Shown here one piece after another: positions 44,107 to 55,440 of a stretch of 64,000 nucleotides of DNA; positions within the stretch are counted from its first letter, which is position 1, and each line of letters starts with the position of its first letter. Made by a program: the position numbers and the translations under genes. The DNA comes from Singulisphaera acidiphila DSM 18658 (GTDB lineage: Bacteria > Planctomycetota > Planctomycetia > Isosphaerales > Isosphaeraceae), in NCBI RefSeq assembly GCF_000242455.2, contig NC_019892.1, positions 1,922,001-1,986,000 of the forward strand. Reading direction: 5' to 3'. Under the pieces are notes generated by a model that saw nothing but the letters and a program-made list of their open reading frames with translations, was not told where the DNA came from and did no database searches.

Positions 44107-46023
44107 GTGCCCCGATACTCCGAAGCGACTTTGGCCGCCATTAAACAGGCGGTGGATATCGTCGCGATCGTTGAAGAGTTTCTTCACCTTCCTCTGCATC
44201 GTTCCGGTTCAAAAATTAAGGTTTTGTGCCCGTTTCATGACGATCACAAGCCCTCGCTCGAACTCAACTCTGAACGCCAATCGTTCAAATGTTGGAGTTG
44301 TGGTGCGGGGGGCGATGTCTTTGATTTTGTCAAGGATTATTTGCGGGTCGATTTTCCTGAGGCGCTCCAGATGTTGGCCGAGCGGGCAGGAGTCGCTCTG
44401 GAAAGCACGCCTGCCGGGCCGGGCCCGAAGGGGCCGTCGAAGCGAGACTTGTTGGCGGTTAACGAGTGGGCTCAGCGGATGTATCGCGAGGCGTTGGTTC
44501 GCGATGCCGGAATTCTGGCCTATGTCGAAGAGCGGGGGATTAACGCCGAGAGTGTGGCTCGGTTTCACCTAGGTTACGCGCCTGATACTCGCGACTGGTT
44601 GACGAGCCGGGCCGCCAAAGAAGGAATTTCTATTGACTTTCTGGAGCGAGCGGGCCTTGTCGTTCGATCTAAGGAGTCTCCTGGCCTGACTCGCGAGCGG
44701 TTTCGCGGTCGACTGATGTTTCCGATTCATGACCTTCGGGGACGTACGCTCGGTTTTGGTGGTCGGATTCTGCCCCAGGTGGAACGATCCTTGGCCGCTG
44801 CGGGGAAAAATGTCGCAAAATACTTGAATAGCCCCGAAACACCTTTGTTTCAGAAGCGTAAGATTCTTTATGCGGCGGATCTCGCCCTGGCCCCGGCTCG
44901 CGAGATGGGCTGGGCGGCGGTCGTCGAAGGTTATACCGACGTGATTGCGGCCCACCAGGTGGGGCTGAAGAACGTGGTGGGTACGCTCGGCACCGCCTTG
45001 GGCGACGACCATGTCCTGATGCTCCGCCGGCTTACGGATCGGGTCGTTTTGATCTTCGACGGCGACGATGCAGGACAGTCGGCCGCCGACCGCAGCCTTG
45101 AGTTGTTCTTGGCCCATGAGGTAGACGTCCGCGTGTTGACTCTTCCATCCAAGCTTGACCCCTGTGAGTTTCTCCTGGCCGAAGGAGCGGATGCGTTCCG
45201 GGCCCTGGTGGATCAGGCTGTCGATCCGATGGCCTTTGCCATCCGACGCGCGGAGTCGCGGTTCGACCTCAATTCGTTCGAGGACGCGCGGCGGGCGGCG
45301 GAATGGGTCCTCTCGATTCTGGCGAGGGTGCCGAAGTCGACCCGGATCGGCATGGATATCAAGATCGCCCGCGCCCTCGACACGCTCTCGCAGCGGTTGC
45401 GGGTTCCGGTGGATGTCTTGAAGCAGTCGCTGAAGCGGCTCCACACTGCGGCGGCCACTTCTGCCTTGGTGCGAACTCGGGCCGTGCCCGAAGTGGCGAC
45501 GACCTCGGCTGAGGGAGTGCCCCCGGCGCCTCCGGTCATCCCCATCCGCCTGGCGGATCTCGACCCTTTCGGTCGCGAACTCCTCGAAATTGTTTTGAAC
45601 CAGCCGAACGTGGTCGGGCAGTTGATCTCGCGGGTGGCGGTCGCTTCGATTCGCGACGCCCCGTTGCGAGCGATCCTCCAGGCGTGCTACGACCTGTACG
45701 CCGAGGGGTTGACGCCCACGTTCGATCGGGTTGCTCTTCGTCTTGACGACGCGGCAACGCGGGCTCTGGCCGCCGGTCTGCTCCTGCCGAGAGATCCGGC
45801 CCCCTTGCCCGATTATGCCCAGCCCGCTCCCTGGGAAGATTGTCTTGCGGGGGTGCTTGGCCGGCTCGCCCAGCGCGACTGGCAAGACCATCTGCAAGAT
45901 CTCAAAGATGCTTTGAAAGAAAATGATCCTGCTGCGCGGCCTGAAGAGTATCAAGCCCTGCAACGCGAATTGTACCGACACCATTCCATGCGGCCGGACA
46001 CGAAGAAGAAAAACGCGTCCTGA
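44107..46023 (+). CDS. dnaG: DNA primase DnaG
   Basis: 638 residues. The zinc-binding domain has [16 protein letters not shown] and [16 protein letters not shown] (CHC2 type). The catalytic Toprim domain has [28 protein letters not shown] and [16 protein letters not shown], the acidic residues that bind metal. The GTG at 44107 follows GAGGAG by about eight bases. dnaG makes primers for replication. rpoD follows 31 bases later, so both are transcribed together from the promoter at 43956. The rpsU gene that often leads this operon is missing. Confidence 0.96.
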   Translation: MPRYSEATLAAIKQAVDIVAIVEEFLHLPLHRSGSKIKVLCPFHDDHKPSLELNSERQSFKCWSCGAGGDVFDFVKDYLRVDFPEALQMLAERAGVALESTPAGPGPKGPSKRDLLAVNEWAQRMYREALVRDAGILAYVEERGINAESVARFHLGYAPDTRDWLTSRAAKEGISIDFLERAGLVVRSKESPGLTRERFRGRLMFPIHDLRGRTLGFGGRILPQVERSLAAAGKNVAKYLNSPETPLFQKRKILYAADLALAPAREMGWAAVVEGYTDVIAAHQVGLKNVVGTLGTALGDDHVLMLRRLTDRVVLIFDGDDAGQSAADRSLELFLAHEVDVRVLTLPSKLDPCEFLLAEGADAFRALVDQAVDPMAFAIRRAESRFDLNSFEDARRAAEWVLSILARVPKSTRIGMDIKIARALDTLSQRLRVPVDVLKQSLKRLHTAAATSALVRTRAVPEVATTSAEGVPPAPPVIPIRLADLDPFGRELLEIVLNQPNVVGQLISRVAVASIRDAPLRAILQACYDLYAEGLTPTFDRVALRLDDAATRALAAGLLLPRDPAPLPDYAQPAPWEDCLAGVLGRLAQRDWQDHLQDLKDALKENDPAARPEEYQALQRELYRHHSMRPDTKKKNAS

Positions 46024-46054
46024 CCCATCGTTCCGTCGTGAGGGAGGTTATTGG

Positions 46055-47725
46055 ATGGAAAAGCTGGACGAGGGCCTCAAGACGCTCCTCGATTTGGGCA
46101 AACGCCGAGGATTCCTGACGTTCGATCAGGTGAACGACTACTTGCCGGACGAGGCCAGTAGCCCGGATAAGATCCACGGCTTGCTTGAATCGCTCGACGA
46201 GATGGGCATTGAGTTGATTAACGAGGATGAGGCGGAATCGCGCCTCCAGGCCTCGGGCGACTCTGACGACGAACCTGATGAACTGGTTGATGAGCCGGTC
46301 GACGATGATGACGGAGAATTGACGCCGGAAGACCTCGACGAGATCTCGCGGCGCATTGACGATCCGGTCCGGATGTACCTCACCCAGATGGGTGAGATCC
46401 CGCTCCTGACCCGCGACCAGGAAATCAACCTCGCCAAGAAGATCGAGATCACCCGCAAGCGATTCCGCCGCAAGGTCCTCGAGTGCCACTTCGCGCTCGC
46501 CCTGGTCGTTGACGTCCTCAAGAAGGTCAACGAAGGGGACCTCCCGTTCGATCGCACGGTCAAGGTGTCGGTGACCGAGAATCTCGAGAAAGACCAGATT
46601 CTCGGCCGGATGCCGCATAACCTGGTGACGCTCGCGCACCTGATGGAATGCAACAACCGCGACTTCCGTTCCTTCATCCGGGAACGCGACAAGTCGGCGC
46701 GTCGGGCGTTGATGGTCGGCCTCAAGAGCCGCCGCCGCAAGGCCGTCAACCTGGTTGAGGAACTCTCGATCCGGACGCAGAAGGTCCAGCCGCTCATGAA
46801 GCGGCTCGAGCAGGTCGCCGCGCGGATGGGCGAGTTGGTGGTCCAGCTCCAGGACTACCGCGCCGGCCGCGGGGGCAAGGAAGACCGGTCCAACCTGCAG
46901 AAGGAACTCAAGGACCTGATGCGGATCACCCTCGAAACCCCGAAAAGCTTGCGCAATCGGGTCGAGGCGATGAACTCACGGTTCAAAGAGTACGAGCAGG
47001 CCAAACGCGAGCTCTCCGGTGGTAACCTTCGGCTGGTCGTCTCGATCGCCAAGAAGTATCGCAACCGCGGTCTCTCCTTCCTCGACCTGATCCAAGAGGG
47101 GAACACCGGCCTGATGCGGGCCGTCGACAAGTACGAATATCGCCGAGGCTACAAGTTCAGCACATATGCCACTTGGTGGATTCGGCAGGCGATCACCCGC
47201 GCCATCGCTGACCAGGCCCGGACGATCCGGATCCCGGTCCACATGATCGAGACGATGTCGAAGCTCCGCAACGTCTCGAAGAAACTGCTTCAGGAGAAGG
47301 GGCGCGAACCCACGATCGAAGAGACCGCCAAGGCCGCCAATATCTCGATCGAAGAGACGCGGCGGGTGATGAAGATCTCACGCCATCCGATCTCGCTCGA
47401 CCGGCCGGTTGGGGAGAGCGAAGACAGCTACTTCGGCGACTTCATCGAAGACGAGGCGGCCGAAAGCCCGATCAACGCGGCCACCCAGGAAATGCTCAAA
47501 GAGAAGATCGATCAGGTCCTCAAAACCCTGACCTATCGAGAACGCGAGATCATCAAGCTTCGCTACGGCCTGGGAGACGGCTACACCTATACCTTGGAAG
47601 AGGTGGGCCGGATCTTCAAAGTCACCCGCGAACGGGTCCGGCAAATCGAAGCCAAGGCCGTCCGCAAGCTGCAACATCCTGTTCGCAGCCGGCAGCTCGA
47701 GGGTTTCCTCGAGAGTACCGGTTGA
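46055..47725 (+). CDS. rpoD: RNA polymerase primary sigma factor RpoD
   Basis: 556 residues. Region 1.1 is present ([22 protein letters not shown]), followed by an acidic stretch and region 1.2 ([22 protein letters not shown]). Region 2 has [30 protein letters not shown] and [24 protein letters not shown]; region 4 has [17 protein letters not shown] and the [17 protein letters not shown] helix that binds the -35 element. The ATG at 46055 has GGGAGG about seven bases upstream. A strong terminator follows. Confidence 0.96.
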   Translation: MEKLDEGLKTLLDLGKRRGFLTFDQVNDYLPDEASSPDKIHGLLESLDEMGIELINEDEAESRLQASGDSDDEPDELVDEPVDDDDGELTPEDLDEISRRIDDPVRMYLTQMGEIPLLTRDQEINLAKKIEITRKRFRRKVLECHFALALVVDVLKKVNEGDLPFDRTVKVSVTENLEKDQILGRMPHNLVTLAHLMECNNRDFRSFIRERDKSARRALMVGLKSRRRKAVNLVEELSIRTQKVQPLMKRLEQVAARMGELVVQLQDYRAGRGGKEDRSNLQKELKDLMRITLETPKSLRNRVEAMNSRFKEYEQAKRELSGGNLRLVVSIAKKYRNRGLSFLDLIQEGNTGLMRAVDKYEYRRGYKFSTYATWWIRQAITRAIADQARTIRIPVHMIETMSKLRNVSKKLLQEKGREPTIEETAKAANISIEETRRVMKISRHPISLDRPVGESEDSYFGDFIEDEAAESPINAATQEMLKEKIDQVLKTLTYREREIIKLRYGLGDGYTYTLEEVGRIFKVTRERVRQIEAKAVRKLQHPVRSRQLEGFLESTG

Positions 47726-47739
47726 CACCGGACTTCATG

Positions 47740-47774
47740 ACCGCCGGTCGCCTTCAGGCGACCGGCGGTTTTTT
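47740..47774 (+). terminator. Rho-independent terminator of the dnaG-rpoD operon
   Basis: A 13-bp stem, ACCGCCGGTCGCC (47740-47752) with its complement (47757-47769) around a TTCA loop, continues into TTTTTTGTT. Confidence 0.93.
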
Positions 47775-47992
47775 GTTGGCCTCGCGAGCCGAGTCGAACA
47801 CCACCGCGACGGTCCGAGCGACCTGACCGGCACCCATCGATCGAATACCCTCATTTAGGGATACCGTTGGGAACGCTCGCCTCGCTCGTCGGGAGGTCAA
47901 CTCTTGTTCTCAAAGCCTCTGGACTTTGAATGGCTGGTTCTCTGATCGCTGATTTGACCGGGCGCCCGAACCGACCCGATGGAGACGAAACG

Positions 47993-48730
47993 ATGGCTGC
48001 CACCGCCGATAATCTCCGCGAACTCCACCAGCTCCACCAGCGAGCCAAGGCGCTCCGCGACCGGATGACCTCGGGTCCCAAGACGCTCGTCGCGCGCCAG
48101 GCGGCGCTCGTGATTCGCAAGACCGCGCTTGAGGCCTCCCGCAAGGCCGTTCAAGATTCCAAGGTCCAGCTCAAGAAACGCGAGCACTCGCTCCAGGCGC
48201 ACCAATCGAAGATCGATGACCTCAAGGTTAAGCTCAACCTGGTCAAGAAGAACGAAGAGTACAAGGCGATCCAGAATCAGATCGCCAACGACAAGGCCGC
48301 GATCGAGAAGCTCGAAGGCGAGATGCTCGAAGACATGATGCGGATCGACGACCAGGCGGCCGCGCTGGTGACCGAAGAACTCGAGTTCAAGAAGTTCGAA
48401 GGACAGGTTGCCGAGTTCCAGACCGAGATTGAGTCGCAGGCTGCGGACCAGAAGACGCGACTCGAGGAACTCGTGGCCGCGATCGTCGGCGCCGAGGCGA
48501 TCATCCCCGAAGACCTCCGTGAACGCTACCGCCGGACCGTCAAGCAGCATGGTGCCGATGCCATGGCGTTCATCGAGAATCACGCCTGCTCGGGCTGTTT
48601 CGTCTCGATCACGGCGCAGATGATGAACGAGCTGATCAACAACAACTCGCTCAGCTTCTGCAAGACGTGCGGACGGGTCCTCTACCTGGCCGAGGAAGAC
48701 ATCGCCAACACCCGCCGCTCGGCTCGATAA
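47993..48730 (+). CDS. Coiled-coil C4 zinc-ribbon protein
   Basis: 245 residues. Residues about 10-190 are a long coiled coil with heptads (KVQLKKREHSLQAHQSKIDDLKVKL, KNEEYKAIQNQIANDKAAIEKLE). The C-terminus has HACSGCFVSITAQMMNELINN and SFCKTCGRVLYL, a C4 zinc ribbon (Cx2C, Cx2C). Such proteins occur throughout bacteria and have been linked to RNA-related or regulatory functions; a specific role cannot be stated. GGAG lies about eight bases before the ATG at 47993. Confidence 0.85.
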   Translation: MAATADNLRELHQLHQRAKALRDRMTSGPKTLVARQAALVIRKTALEASRKAVQDSKVQLKKREHSLQAHQSKIDDLKVKLNLVKKNEEYKAIQNQIANDKAAIEKLEGEMLEDMMRIDDQAAALVTEELEFKKFEGQVAEFQTEIESQAADQKTRLEELVAAIVGAEAIIPEDLRERYRRTVKQHGADAMAFIENHACSGCFVSITAQMMNELINNNSLSFCKTCGRVLYLAEEDIANTRRSAR

Positions 48731-48896
48731 AGGGCCGGGCGCGCGGCCCGTCGCGGTCGATCCGGCTGGTTGACTCGCGTTCAAGCATTCTTATAATGTC
48801 TACCGACGAGCGACGGACCCATCAACGCTGCCAACAGCCCTGTCAAGTCCGTCGACCACCGCTCTTGACGTTCGATCGAGGAACGAGGCGATACCA

Positions 48897-49229
48897 ATGG
48901 CCGCGAATGTGCTGGATTTCACCGACGCGAACTGGAAGTCGGACGTTTTGGACTCGGAAATCCCTGTGATTGTCGACTTCTGGGCTCCCTGGTGCGGTCC
49001 CTGCCGAATGCTCGCGCCGACGATCGAAAAGCTCGCGGGAGAGTTTGAAGGTAAGGTCAAGATCGGCAAGATGAACACCGACGAGAACCAGGAGACCCCC
49101 GGCGGTCTGCGGATCTCGGCGATTCCGACCGTCTTGATCTTCCAGGGCGGTAAGGAAGTGGATCGGTTGGTGGGGGTCAATACCGAGTCGAAGTTCAAGG
49201 CTTCGCTCGAGAAGCTTGGGGTTTCCTGA
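48897..49229 (+). CDS. trxA: Thioredoxin
   Basis: 110 residues. The active site WCGPC has cysteines 33 and 36, in the context IVDFWAPWCGPCRMLAP. The cis-proline segment is ISAIPTVLIFQGG. It reduces disulfides in cytoplasmic proteins such as ribonucleotide reductase and peroxiredoxins. trpF begins four bases after its stop. No signal peptide is present. Confidence 0.96.
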   Translation: MAANVLDFTDANWKSDVLDSEIPVIVDFWAPWCGPCRMLAPTIEKLAGEFEGKVKIGKMNTDENQETPGGLRISAIPTVLIFQGGKEVDRLVGVNTESKFKASLEKLGVS

Positions 49230-49233
49230 GCGC

Positions 49234-49902
49234 GTGCCTCATCCCACCCTTCGCATCAAGGTCTGCGGGCTGACGAGCGTGGCCCAAGCCTTGGCTTCTG
49301 CCACGGCGGGCGCTGACTGGGTCGGACTTAACTTCCACCCTGGGTCACCCCGTCGTGTCGATCCCGCGCTGGCGGCCGAGATTGTGGCCGCCCTTCCACG
49401 CACGACCGAGGCGGTCGGCCTGTTCGTCGACCGCCCTCCCGACGAGGTGGCGGCCCTGGCCGATCGAATCGGGCTCGGGATTGTCCAACTCCACGGGCAA
49501 GAGCCTCCCGAAGACCTTGGGAGACTCGGCCATCTTCGACTCGTGCGCGCCTTCCGGATCGGAAGTGCGGACGCGGTCGCGGCGATGGTCGCCTACCTGC
49601 GCAGGGCCGAAGATTTGGGGCGCGGCCCTGACGAAGTCCTCGTCGATGCGTACGTCCCCGGCTGTGACGGGGGGACGGGCCAGGCGATCGCCGATCACCT
49701 CTTCCCATTACTCCCCCCCCTGCCCCGCCTCATCCTGGCCGGCGGCCTGACCCCTGAGAATGTCGCCGAGCGCGTCGCCCGGGTTCGCCCCTGGATGGTT
49801 GACGTGGCCTCCGGGGTCGAGTCGGCCCCGGGCCAGAAAGACCCGGACCGTGTAGTCGCCTTCATTCAAGCGGCCCGATCGGCCGTCTCCACGGCACCCT
49901 GA
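49234..49902 (+). CDS. trpF: Phosphoribosylanthranilate isomerase TrpF
   Basis: 222 residues from GTG 49234; a TTG at 49216 is an alternative that would overlap trxA. The TIM-barrel start LRIKVCGLTSVAQALASATAGADWVG is typical, with the catalytic cysteine in KVCGLTS. The catalytic aspartate lies in VLVDAYVPGCDGGTG, followed by LILAGGLTPENV and VDVASGVESAPGQKDP that bind phosphate. It performs an Amadori rearrangement in tryptophan synthesis. No other trp genes are present nearby. Confidence 0.93.
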   Translation: MPHPTLRIKVCGLTSVAQALASATAGADWVGLNFHPGSPRRVDPALAAEIVAALPRTTEAVGLFVDRPPDEVAALADRIGLGIVQLHGQEPPEDLGRLGHLRLVRAFRIGSADAVAAMVAYLRRAEDLGRGPDEVLVDAYVPGCDGGTGQAIADHLFPLLPPLPRLILAGGLTPENVAERVARVRPWMVDVASGVESAPGQKDPDRVVAFIQAARSAVSTAP

Positions 49903-50142
49903 AGCGGTGTCTTCCGGGTGAATCAGAACAGAGAGATCGAGTGAACCGAGTTGACTGGGGCCGTCTTCGGATCCCGGTCTTCTTGGTTTCGTAGCGGAGC
50001 CCGATGACGGTTCCCTTGCCATCCCAGACATGGGGTGGCCCAAGGATCAGCCGCTCGCATCGGCGGGCGAAGTCACCCGACCCAGGTGGGGGGGGGCGCG
50101 GAGCAGAAAGCCCGAAGCGGCCAAGTCGAGAATGGGGCTCTC
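49903..50142. other. Non-coding region before the palindromic promoter
   Basis: About 240 bases with no credible gene. It contains a homopolymer-rich patch (GGGGGGGG, near 50090). The only feature near it is the promoter-operator immediately downstream. Confidence 0.45.
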
Positions 50143-50171
50143 TTGACACACACGTACGTGTGTCTTATCAT
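50143..50171 (+). promoter_or_regulatory. Promoter with a palindromic operator in its spacer
   Basis: TTGACA at 50143-50148 and TATCAT at 50166-50171 are separated by 17 bases. A perfect 16-bp palindrome, ACACACGTACGTGTGT (50148-50163), fills the spacer. A repressor bound there would block the polymerase directly. It lies 55 bases upstream of the gene at 50227. Confidence 0.7.
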
Positions 50172-50226
50172 CCCTGGCGAAGTGAAATGAACGGTCTCGT
50201 GGCGAGACGGTTTCCGGGAGGTCGAC

Positions 50227-50541
50227 ATGGAGAAAGATCGGCGCGGACGGCGACGGCAGCCCGATCAAGAACGGGGCCTGCGACCACTCTATCCCCCGTT
50301 GCCGGGTGAGTGGACGAGTAAGGCGTTGCGGGTCGCGATGTCGAGTGAGGACTGGGCTCGGTTTGATGCCCTAGTTCGCAACGCGGCTCCCTCGGCCTCT
50401 ACCCAGGCCCGGGCGCACGGGATGGTGATCTCTCACCTGATCGAGCGGCCCCTTGCCGTGGATCGGCCCGCTCCAGGACCGTTCGATTGGATGGACTGGG
50501 AGCGACAGAAGACCCTGAAGCTGCTCCGCTCGGTGATCTGA
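50227..50541 (+). CDS. Small protein of unknown function behind an operator
   Basis: 104 residues. GGGAGG lies five bases before the ATG. The first 20 residues are very basic (EKDRRGRRRQ), followed by SKALRVAMSSEDWARFDALVRN and ARAHGMVISHLIERPL, which form likely helices. No known domain is recognised. Its promoter spacer is palindromic, so it may be autoregulated or part of a response to a repressor (inference). Confidence 0.55.
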   Translation: MEKDRRGRRRQPDQERGLRPLYPPLPGEWTSKALRVAMSSEDWARFDALVRNAAPSASTQARAHGMVISHLIERPLAVDRPAPGPFDWMDWERQKTLKLLRSVI

Positions 50542-50674
50542 AAGCGTGGATAAATTTTCATTGAATCGCTTGAGTGTCCTCTGCTGTAACGTTTAGATTG
50601 CGCACCGAAAGATCGCCCCCTCTGAGATCTCGGATTGACGGAGGGGATGTTTGTTTTTCTGGTTCTCGAATACT

Positions 50675-52077
<1,403 letters not shown>

Positions 52078-52121
52078 TCTCTTTCCCGCTTGGCCGCTCG
52101 CGAGAGCGATCAAAACTTGCT

Positions 52122-52157
52122 GGGCCTGCCGTCCTTCTTTTCCGGGACGGCCGGCCC
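52122..52157 (+). terminator. Hairpin after the adenosylhomocysteinase gene
   Basis: GGGCCTGCCGTCC (52122-52134) can pair with GGGACGGCCGGCCC (52144-52157) with one mismatch. No T run follows, so it is only a weak terminator candidate. Confidence 0.35.
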
Positions 52158-52259
52158 GAACCGATCCAGGAACTTGTGCTTCTTACTCCTTAAGCCGTTA
52201 TTGACCACTTTCCTTGAACGCTGGCGGGGCCTCAATCCCCACCGGTGGGAACCATCCCG

Positions 52260-53558
52260 ATGCCCGAGATTCAACCGTTCCGGGGCGTCCGCTACGACAT
52301 CGCTCGAGTCGGGGCGATGTCCGACGTGGTCGCCCCCCCCTACGACGTGATCGACGCGACCTTGCAGGAGCGGCTCTACCAGGCGAGCCCTCAAAACATC
52401 GTTCGGCTCGAGCTGAACCGCGAAGAACCTGGCGACAACGACACTCAGAACCGTTATACCCGCGCGGCACGCTTCCTCCGGGAGTGGAACCGGGACGGAA
52501 TCCTCCGGCACGACGACCACCCCGCACTCTACGTCTACCATCAGACGTTCGAGATCGAGGGGCAAACGCACACGCGCAAGGGGTTCCTGGCCCGTGTCCG
52601 CCTCGAAGCGTTTGGCCAGGGGAAGATCTACCCTCACGAGCAGACCCTCTCCGGCCCGAAGGCTGACCGGCTCGCCCTCTTCAACGCCACCAAGTACAAC
52701 CTGAGCCCGATCTTCGGCCTCTATCCCGACGCGGAAGCCGAAGTCCTGCGTGCCGCCGAAGCGGGAATTCGCGACCGAACGCCCCTCGAGGCGACCGATC
52801 ACCTTGGTGTTCAGAACCAGCTCTGGCCGGTCCTCGACCCGCAGGTTCACACCTTGGTCCAGGGCCTGATGGCTGCGAAGCCGATCTTCATCGCCGACGG
52901 TCATCATCGCTATGAGACCGGTGTGAAGTTCCGGGACGACCTCGCCGCTGCCGGCGAACTGACCGGCCCTAACGACCCGGCCAACTTCTGCATGATGATG
53001 CTGGTCGGCATGAGCGACCCCGGCCTGCTGATCCTCCCGACCCACCGGCTCGTCTCCGGCTTCCCCGGCCTTACCGCCGAAGCGCTCGCCGAACGGCTCG
53101 CCCCCGAGTTTGACGTTCGGGTTGCGGGCGAAGGCGAAGCCGGTTGCCGCGCCGCCTGGGAAGAGATCGCCATGGGAGGCGACCAGGATGTGCTCGCTTT
53201 CGGGACGCGGGCTGACGGCCGCTGGTTGATCGCTCAGCTCCGTTCCGACGCAACCATGGATACCCTCGCTCCGGAGCACAGCGCCGAGTGGCGATCACTC
53301 GGGGTGAGCATCCTCCACGAGCTCGTGCTGAAAGCCCTTTTGAAGCCGGCCGAGCCCGCGCCTTGCCGCTACGTCCACCTGCTCGAGGAGGTCACGGCCG
53401 ACTTGAATGCGGGGGGATGCGACCTGGCCTGCCTCGTCCCACCCGCAGGGATGGAGCACGTCGAGTCGATTGCGTCGAACCTCGAAAAGATGCCCCCCAA
53501 GAGCACTTATTTCTATCCCAAGCTGCTCAGCGGACTCGTGCTCAATCCGCTCCGATAA
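52260..53558 (+). CDS. DUF1015-family protein
   Basis: 432 residues. DUF1015 landmarks are the start PEIQPFRGVRYDIARVG, the segment VVAPPYDVIDATLQERLY, NIVRLELNRE, and FIADGHHRYETG in the middle, with the ...DPGLLILPTHRLV strand. The family has no settled enzymatic role; neighbours in other genomes sometimes include serC or serA. I chose the ATG at 52260; a GTG at 52245 is possible. The convergent hairpin at 53571 separates it from the next gene. Confidence 0.88.
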   Translation: MPEIQPFRGVRYDIARVGAMSDVVAPPYDVIDATLQERLYQASPQNIVRLELNREEPGDNDTQNRYTRAARFLREWNRDGILRHDDHPALYVYHQTFEIEGQTHTRKGFLARVRLEAFGQGKIYPHEQTLSGPKADRLALFNATKYNLSPIFGLYPDAEAEVLRAAEAGIRDRTPLEATDHLGVQNQLWPVLDPQVHTLVQGLMAAKPIFIADGHHRYETGVKFRDDLAAAGELTGPNDPANFCMMMLVGMSDPGLLILPTHRLVSGFPGLTAEALAERLAPEFDVRVAGEGEAGCRAAWEEIAMGGDQDVLAFGTRADGRWLIAQLRSDATMDTLAPEHSAEWRSLGVSILHELVLKALLKPAEPAPCRYVHLLEEVTADLNAGGCDLACLVPPAGMEHVESIASNLEKMPPKSTYFYPKLLSGLVLNPLR

Positions 53559-53570
53559 TTGTGGTTTCAG

Positions 53571-53608
53571 GGTTACAGGGTGGGTGGGTGAATCCCCACC
53601 CTGTAACC
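53571..53608. terminator. Hairpin between convergent genes
   Basis: A perfect 13-bp stem, GGTTACAGGGTGG (53571-53583) and its complement (53596-53608), lies between the DUF1015 gene and the convergent membrane gene. It lacks a U tract. Confidence 0.55.
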
Positions 53609-53625
53609 TTCGCTCATGATGAATC

Positions 53626-54174
53626 TCAGGCCGAAGCGGCGTCAAAGACGTCGACTTGCTCGGGAGCTTCCGGCGCCAGGAGTTCCTTGGCCTTTACGAT
53701 CGCCTCGGCTGTGCCTCGGGCGACGACGAGGAACTTGCCCGCCTTGACCTGGGTTTCGAACTTGAGTGCCTGGTCCTTGGGAACTCCCCAGCCGACCAGT
53801 GCTCCGCCCAGTGCTCCGATCGCCGCCCCCGCGAGGGCTCCTTCCACTCCGCCCAGCAGCGCCGCGGACAGTGGTCCCGCCACGATCACCGGGCCCAGAC
53901 CCGGCAAGATCAAGAATGCTGCACCCACCAAGAGCCCGAAAAGGCCGCCGACCCAGGCTCCTGTCCCTGCACCTGCCGCCGCGAAATCACCCGTGTTGAC
54001 GAAGCCGACTGGCTCCTCGCTCACCTGGAAGTCGCGTCCCACGATCGAGAGATCGCTCATCGCGAACCCTCCCTGGTGCAACCGGCGCACCGCCCTTTCC
54101 GCCGATGCATGATCAGGGTAGACCGCCACGACACTGGAACCTGAAGCTGAAGGTGTTTCCGCCTGGCTCATCAT
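53626..54174 (-). CDS. Glycine-rich membrane protein related to general stress proteins
   Basis: 182 residues. VVAVYPDHASAERAVRRLHQGGFAMSDLSIVGRDF is the start of the DUF1269/general stress 17M-like fold, followed by two glycine-rich hydrophobic segments (GAWVGGLFGLLVGAAFLILPG and GPLSAALLGGVEGALAGAAIG) that probably insert into the membrane. The C-terminal part (ALKFETQVKAGKFLVVARG) completes the small alpha/beta domain. GGAG lies five bases before ATG 54174. The role is unknown; relatives respond to stress. Confidence 0.75.
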   Translation of the reverse strand: MMSQAETPSASGSSVVAVYPDHASAERAVRRLHQGGFAMSDLSIVGRDFQVSEEPVGFVNTGDFAAAGAGTGAWVGGLFGLLVGAAFLILPGLGPVIVAGPLSAALLGGVEGALAGAAIGALGGALVGWGVPKDQALKFETQVKAGKFLVVARGTAEAIVKAKELLAPEAPEQVDVFDAASA

Positions 54175-54417
54175 CAAGTCTCCTCGAGGTATTGTGAGGC
54201 GAGATCCGTTTTTGAGTGTAGCAGGTGACATGCCGAAACCACGCATGTTCTCTCGAAAGCGTCTTCGCCTGCCTGAGATTTTCCCGCACGTCTTTGCATT
54301 CCTCGGACCTCGGCCCATAATGGCGGAGCCTCCGTTTCTGTCGAAAACCTGGCGCAGTCTTTGGATTTCGACAGAGTCACTCCTTTTTGTCTTGATAAGT
54401 TCCTGGATCACTTGGTG

Positions 54418-55077
54418 ATGGTCGACTCTCCTCGCAACCCGCCGATCACGAGTCCCCCGATCCGTCTGGCCGTTTGCGTTTCGGGGGGTGGAACGACCCT
54501 TCAGAACTTGATCGACCTGATTCAGGCCGGCAAGCTCAACGCGACAATCAGCCAGGTGATCGCGAGCCGACCCAAGATCGGAGCGATTGCGCGCGCCGAG
54601 GCCGCGCAAATTCCGGTTGCCCTGGCCACGCGCAAGAAGACCCAATCGCTCGCCACGTTCAGCGCTTCGGTGTTCGACCCGATCCGTCAGTCGAAGGCCG
54701 ACCTGGTCATTCTCGCCGGCTTCTTATCGCTGGTGGAAATCCCGGCCGACTTTACCGGCCGGGTCATCAACATCCATCCCTCGTTGATCCCTGCTTTCTG
54801 CGGCAAGGGCTTCCACGGCAGCTCGGTCCACCAGGCCGTAATCGAGGCGGGGGTCAAGGTCTCCGGCTGCACCGTTCACTTCGCCGACATGACCTACGAC
54901 ACGGGGCCGATCATCCTTCAGCAAACCGTCCTGGTCCTGGACGACGATACGCCGGAAAACCTCGCGGCTCGCGTTTTCGAAGCCGAGTGCCAGGCGCTTC
55001 CCGAGGCGATCGCACTCTATGCCGCCGGCCGGCTCAAGGTTGAGGGGCGATGGGTTCGCGTACTCGGACCGGTTTAG
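54418..55077 (+). CDS. purN: Phosphoribosylglycinamide formyltransferase PurN
   Basis: 219 residues. The start IRLAVCVSGGGTTLQNLIDLI is the phosphate-binding region. The catalytic motif NIHPSLIPAF contains the asparagine and histidine, and the aspartate lies in DMTYDTGPIILQ. It transfers a formyl group from 10-formyltetrahydrofolate in purine synthesis. The GKGFHG variant after NIHPSLIPAF is typical of a subset of bacterial enzymes. No other pur genes are nearby. Confidence 0.93.
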   Translation: MVDSPRNPPITSPPIRLAVCVSGGGTTLQNLIDLIQAGKLNATISQVIASRPKIGAIARAEAAQIPVALATRKKTQSLATFSASVFDPIRQSKADLVILAGFLSLVEIPADFTGRVINIHPSLIPAFCGKGFHGSSVHQAVIEAGVKVSGCTVHFADMTYDTGPIILQQTVLVLDDDTPENLAARVFEAECQALPEAIALYAAGRLKVEGRWVRVLGPV

Positions 55078-55440
55078 GTGCTTGCCCGAGAATTGCCCTC
55101 GGTCCTTGCGCTGAGGAGAGGGGGGATCCCTGGTTAGGAGAATTCCGTGAGCGAGACGCTTCGCGAACGACTCAGCCAGGAGTTGAGCAAGCAGGTTGGA
55201 GCGAACTGTGCACCCGTCTTGCGAAGCCACTGGTGGCGGCCTTGAAGCGAATGATCGCGATCCTCAAAATCCGATTGGCGGTTGCGGGACGTGGTTGGCG
55301 TCATGCCGTGAGCGTCTGGGGACACTCACGGCGAAGGAGCCTGCCTTGCCCAAACTCTCGCCACGCGGCCAAGATCGACTGTATTTACTACAATGATTGT
55401 ACCGAGCTGAAACGTTCTCTTGTCGTCGGACGGTATCAGG
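55078..55440. other. Intergenic region with a candidate small open frame
   Basis: 363 bases between purN and the convergent BshB1-like gene. It contains a 32-codon frame (55147-55245) and a hairpin at 55307-55328 (GTGAGCGTC with GACACTCAC); otherwise no gene is seen. Confidence 0.45.
55147..55245 (+). CDS. Candidate 32-residue small protein
   Basis: A GTG at 55147 is preceded by AGGAG six bases away, a good ribosome site. The product begins MSETLRERLSQELSKQVG, an amphipathic helix with an R/E/S pattern. There is no homology I recognise. It could be a real small protein, the beginning of a decayed gene, or chance. Confidence 0.3.
   Translation: MSETLRERLSQELSKQVGANCAPVLRSHWWRP

Noticed and set aside
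44569..45984. 471-codon minus-strand frame opposite dnaG
   Set aside because: Antisense shadow with no recognisable domain.
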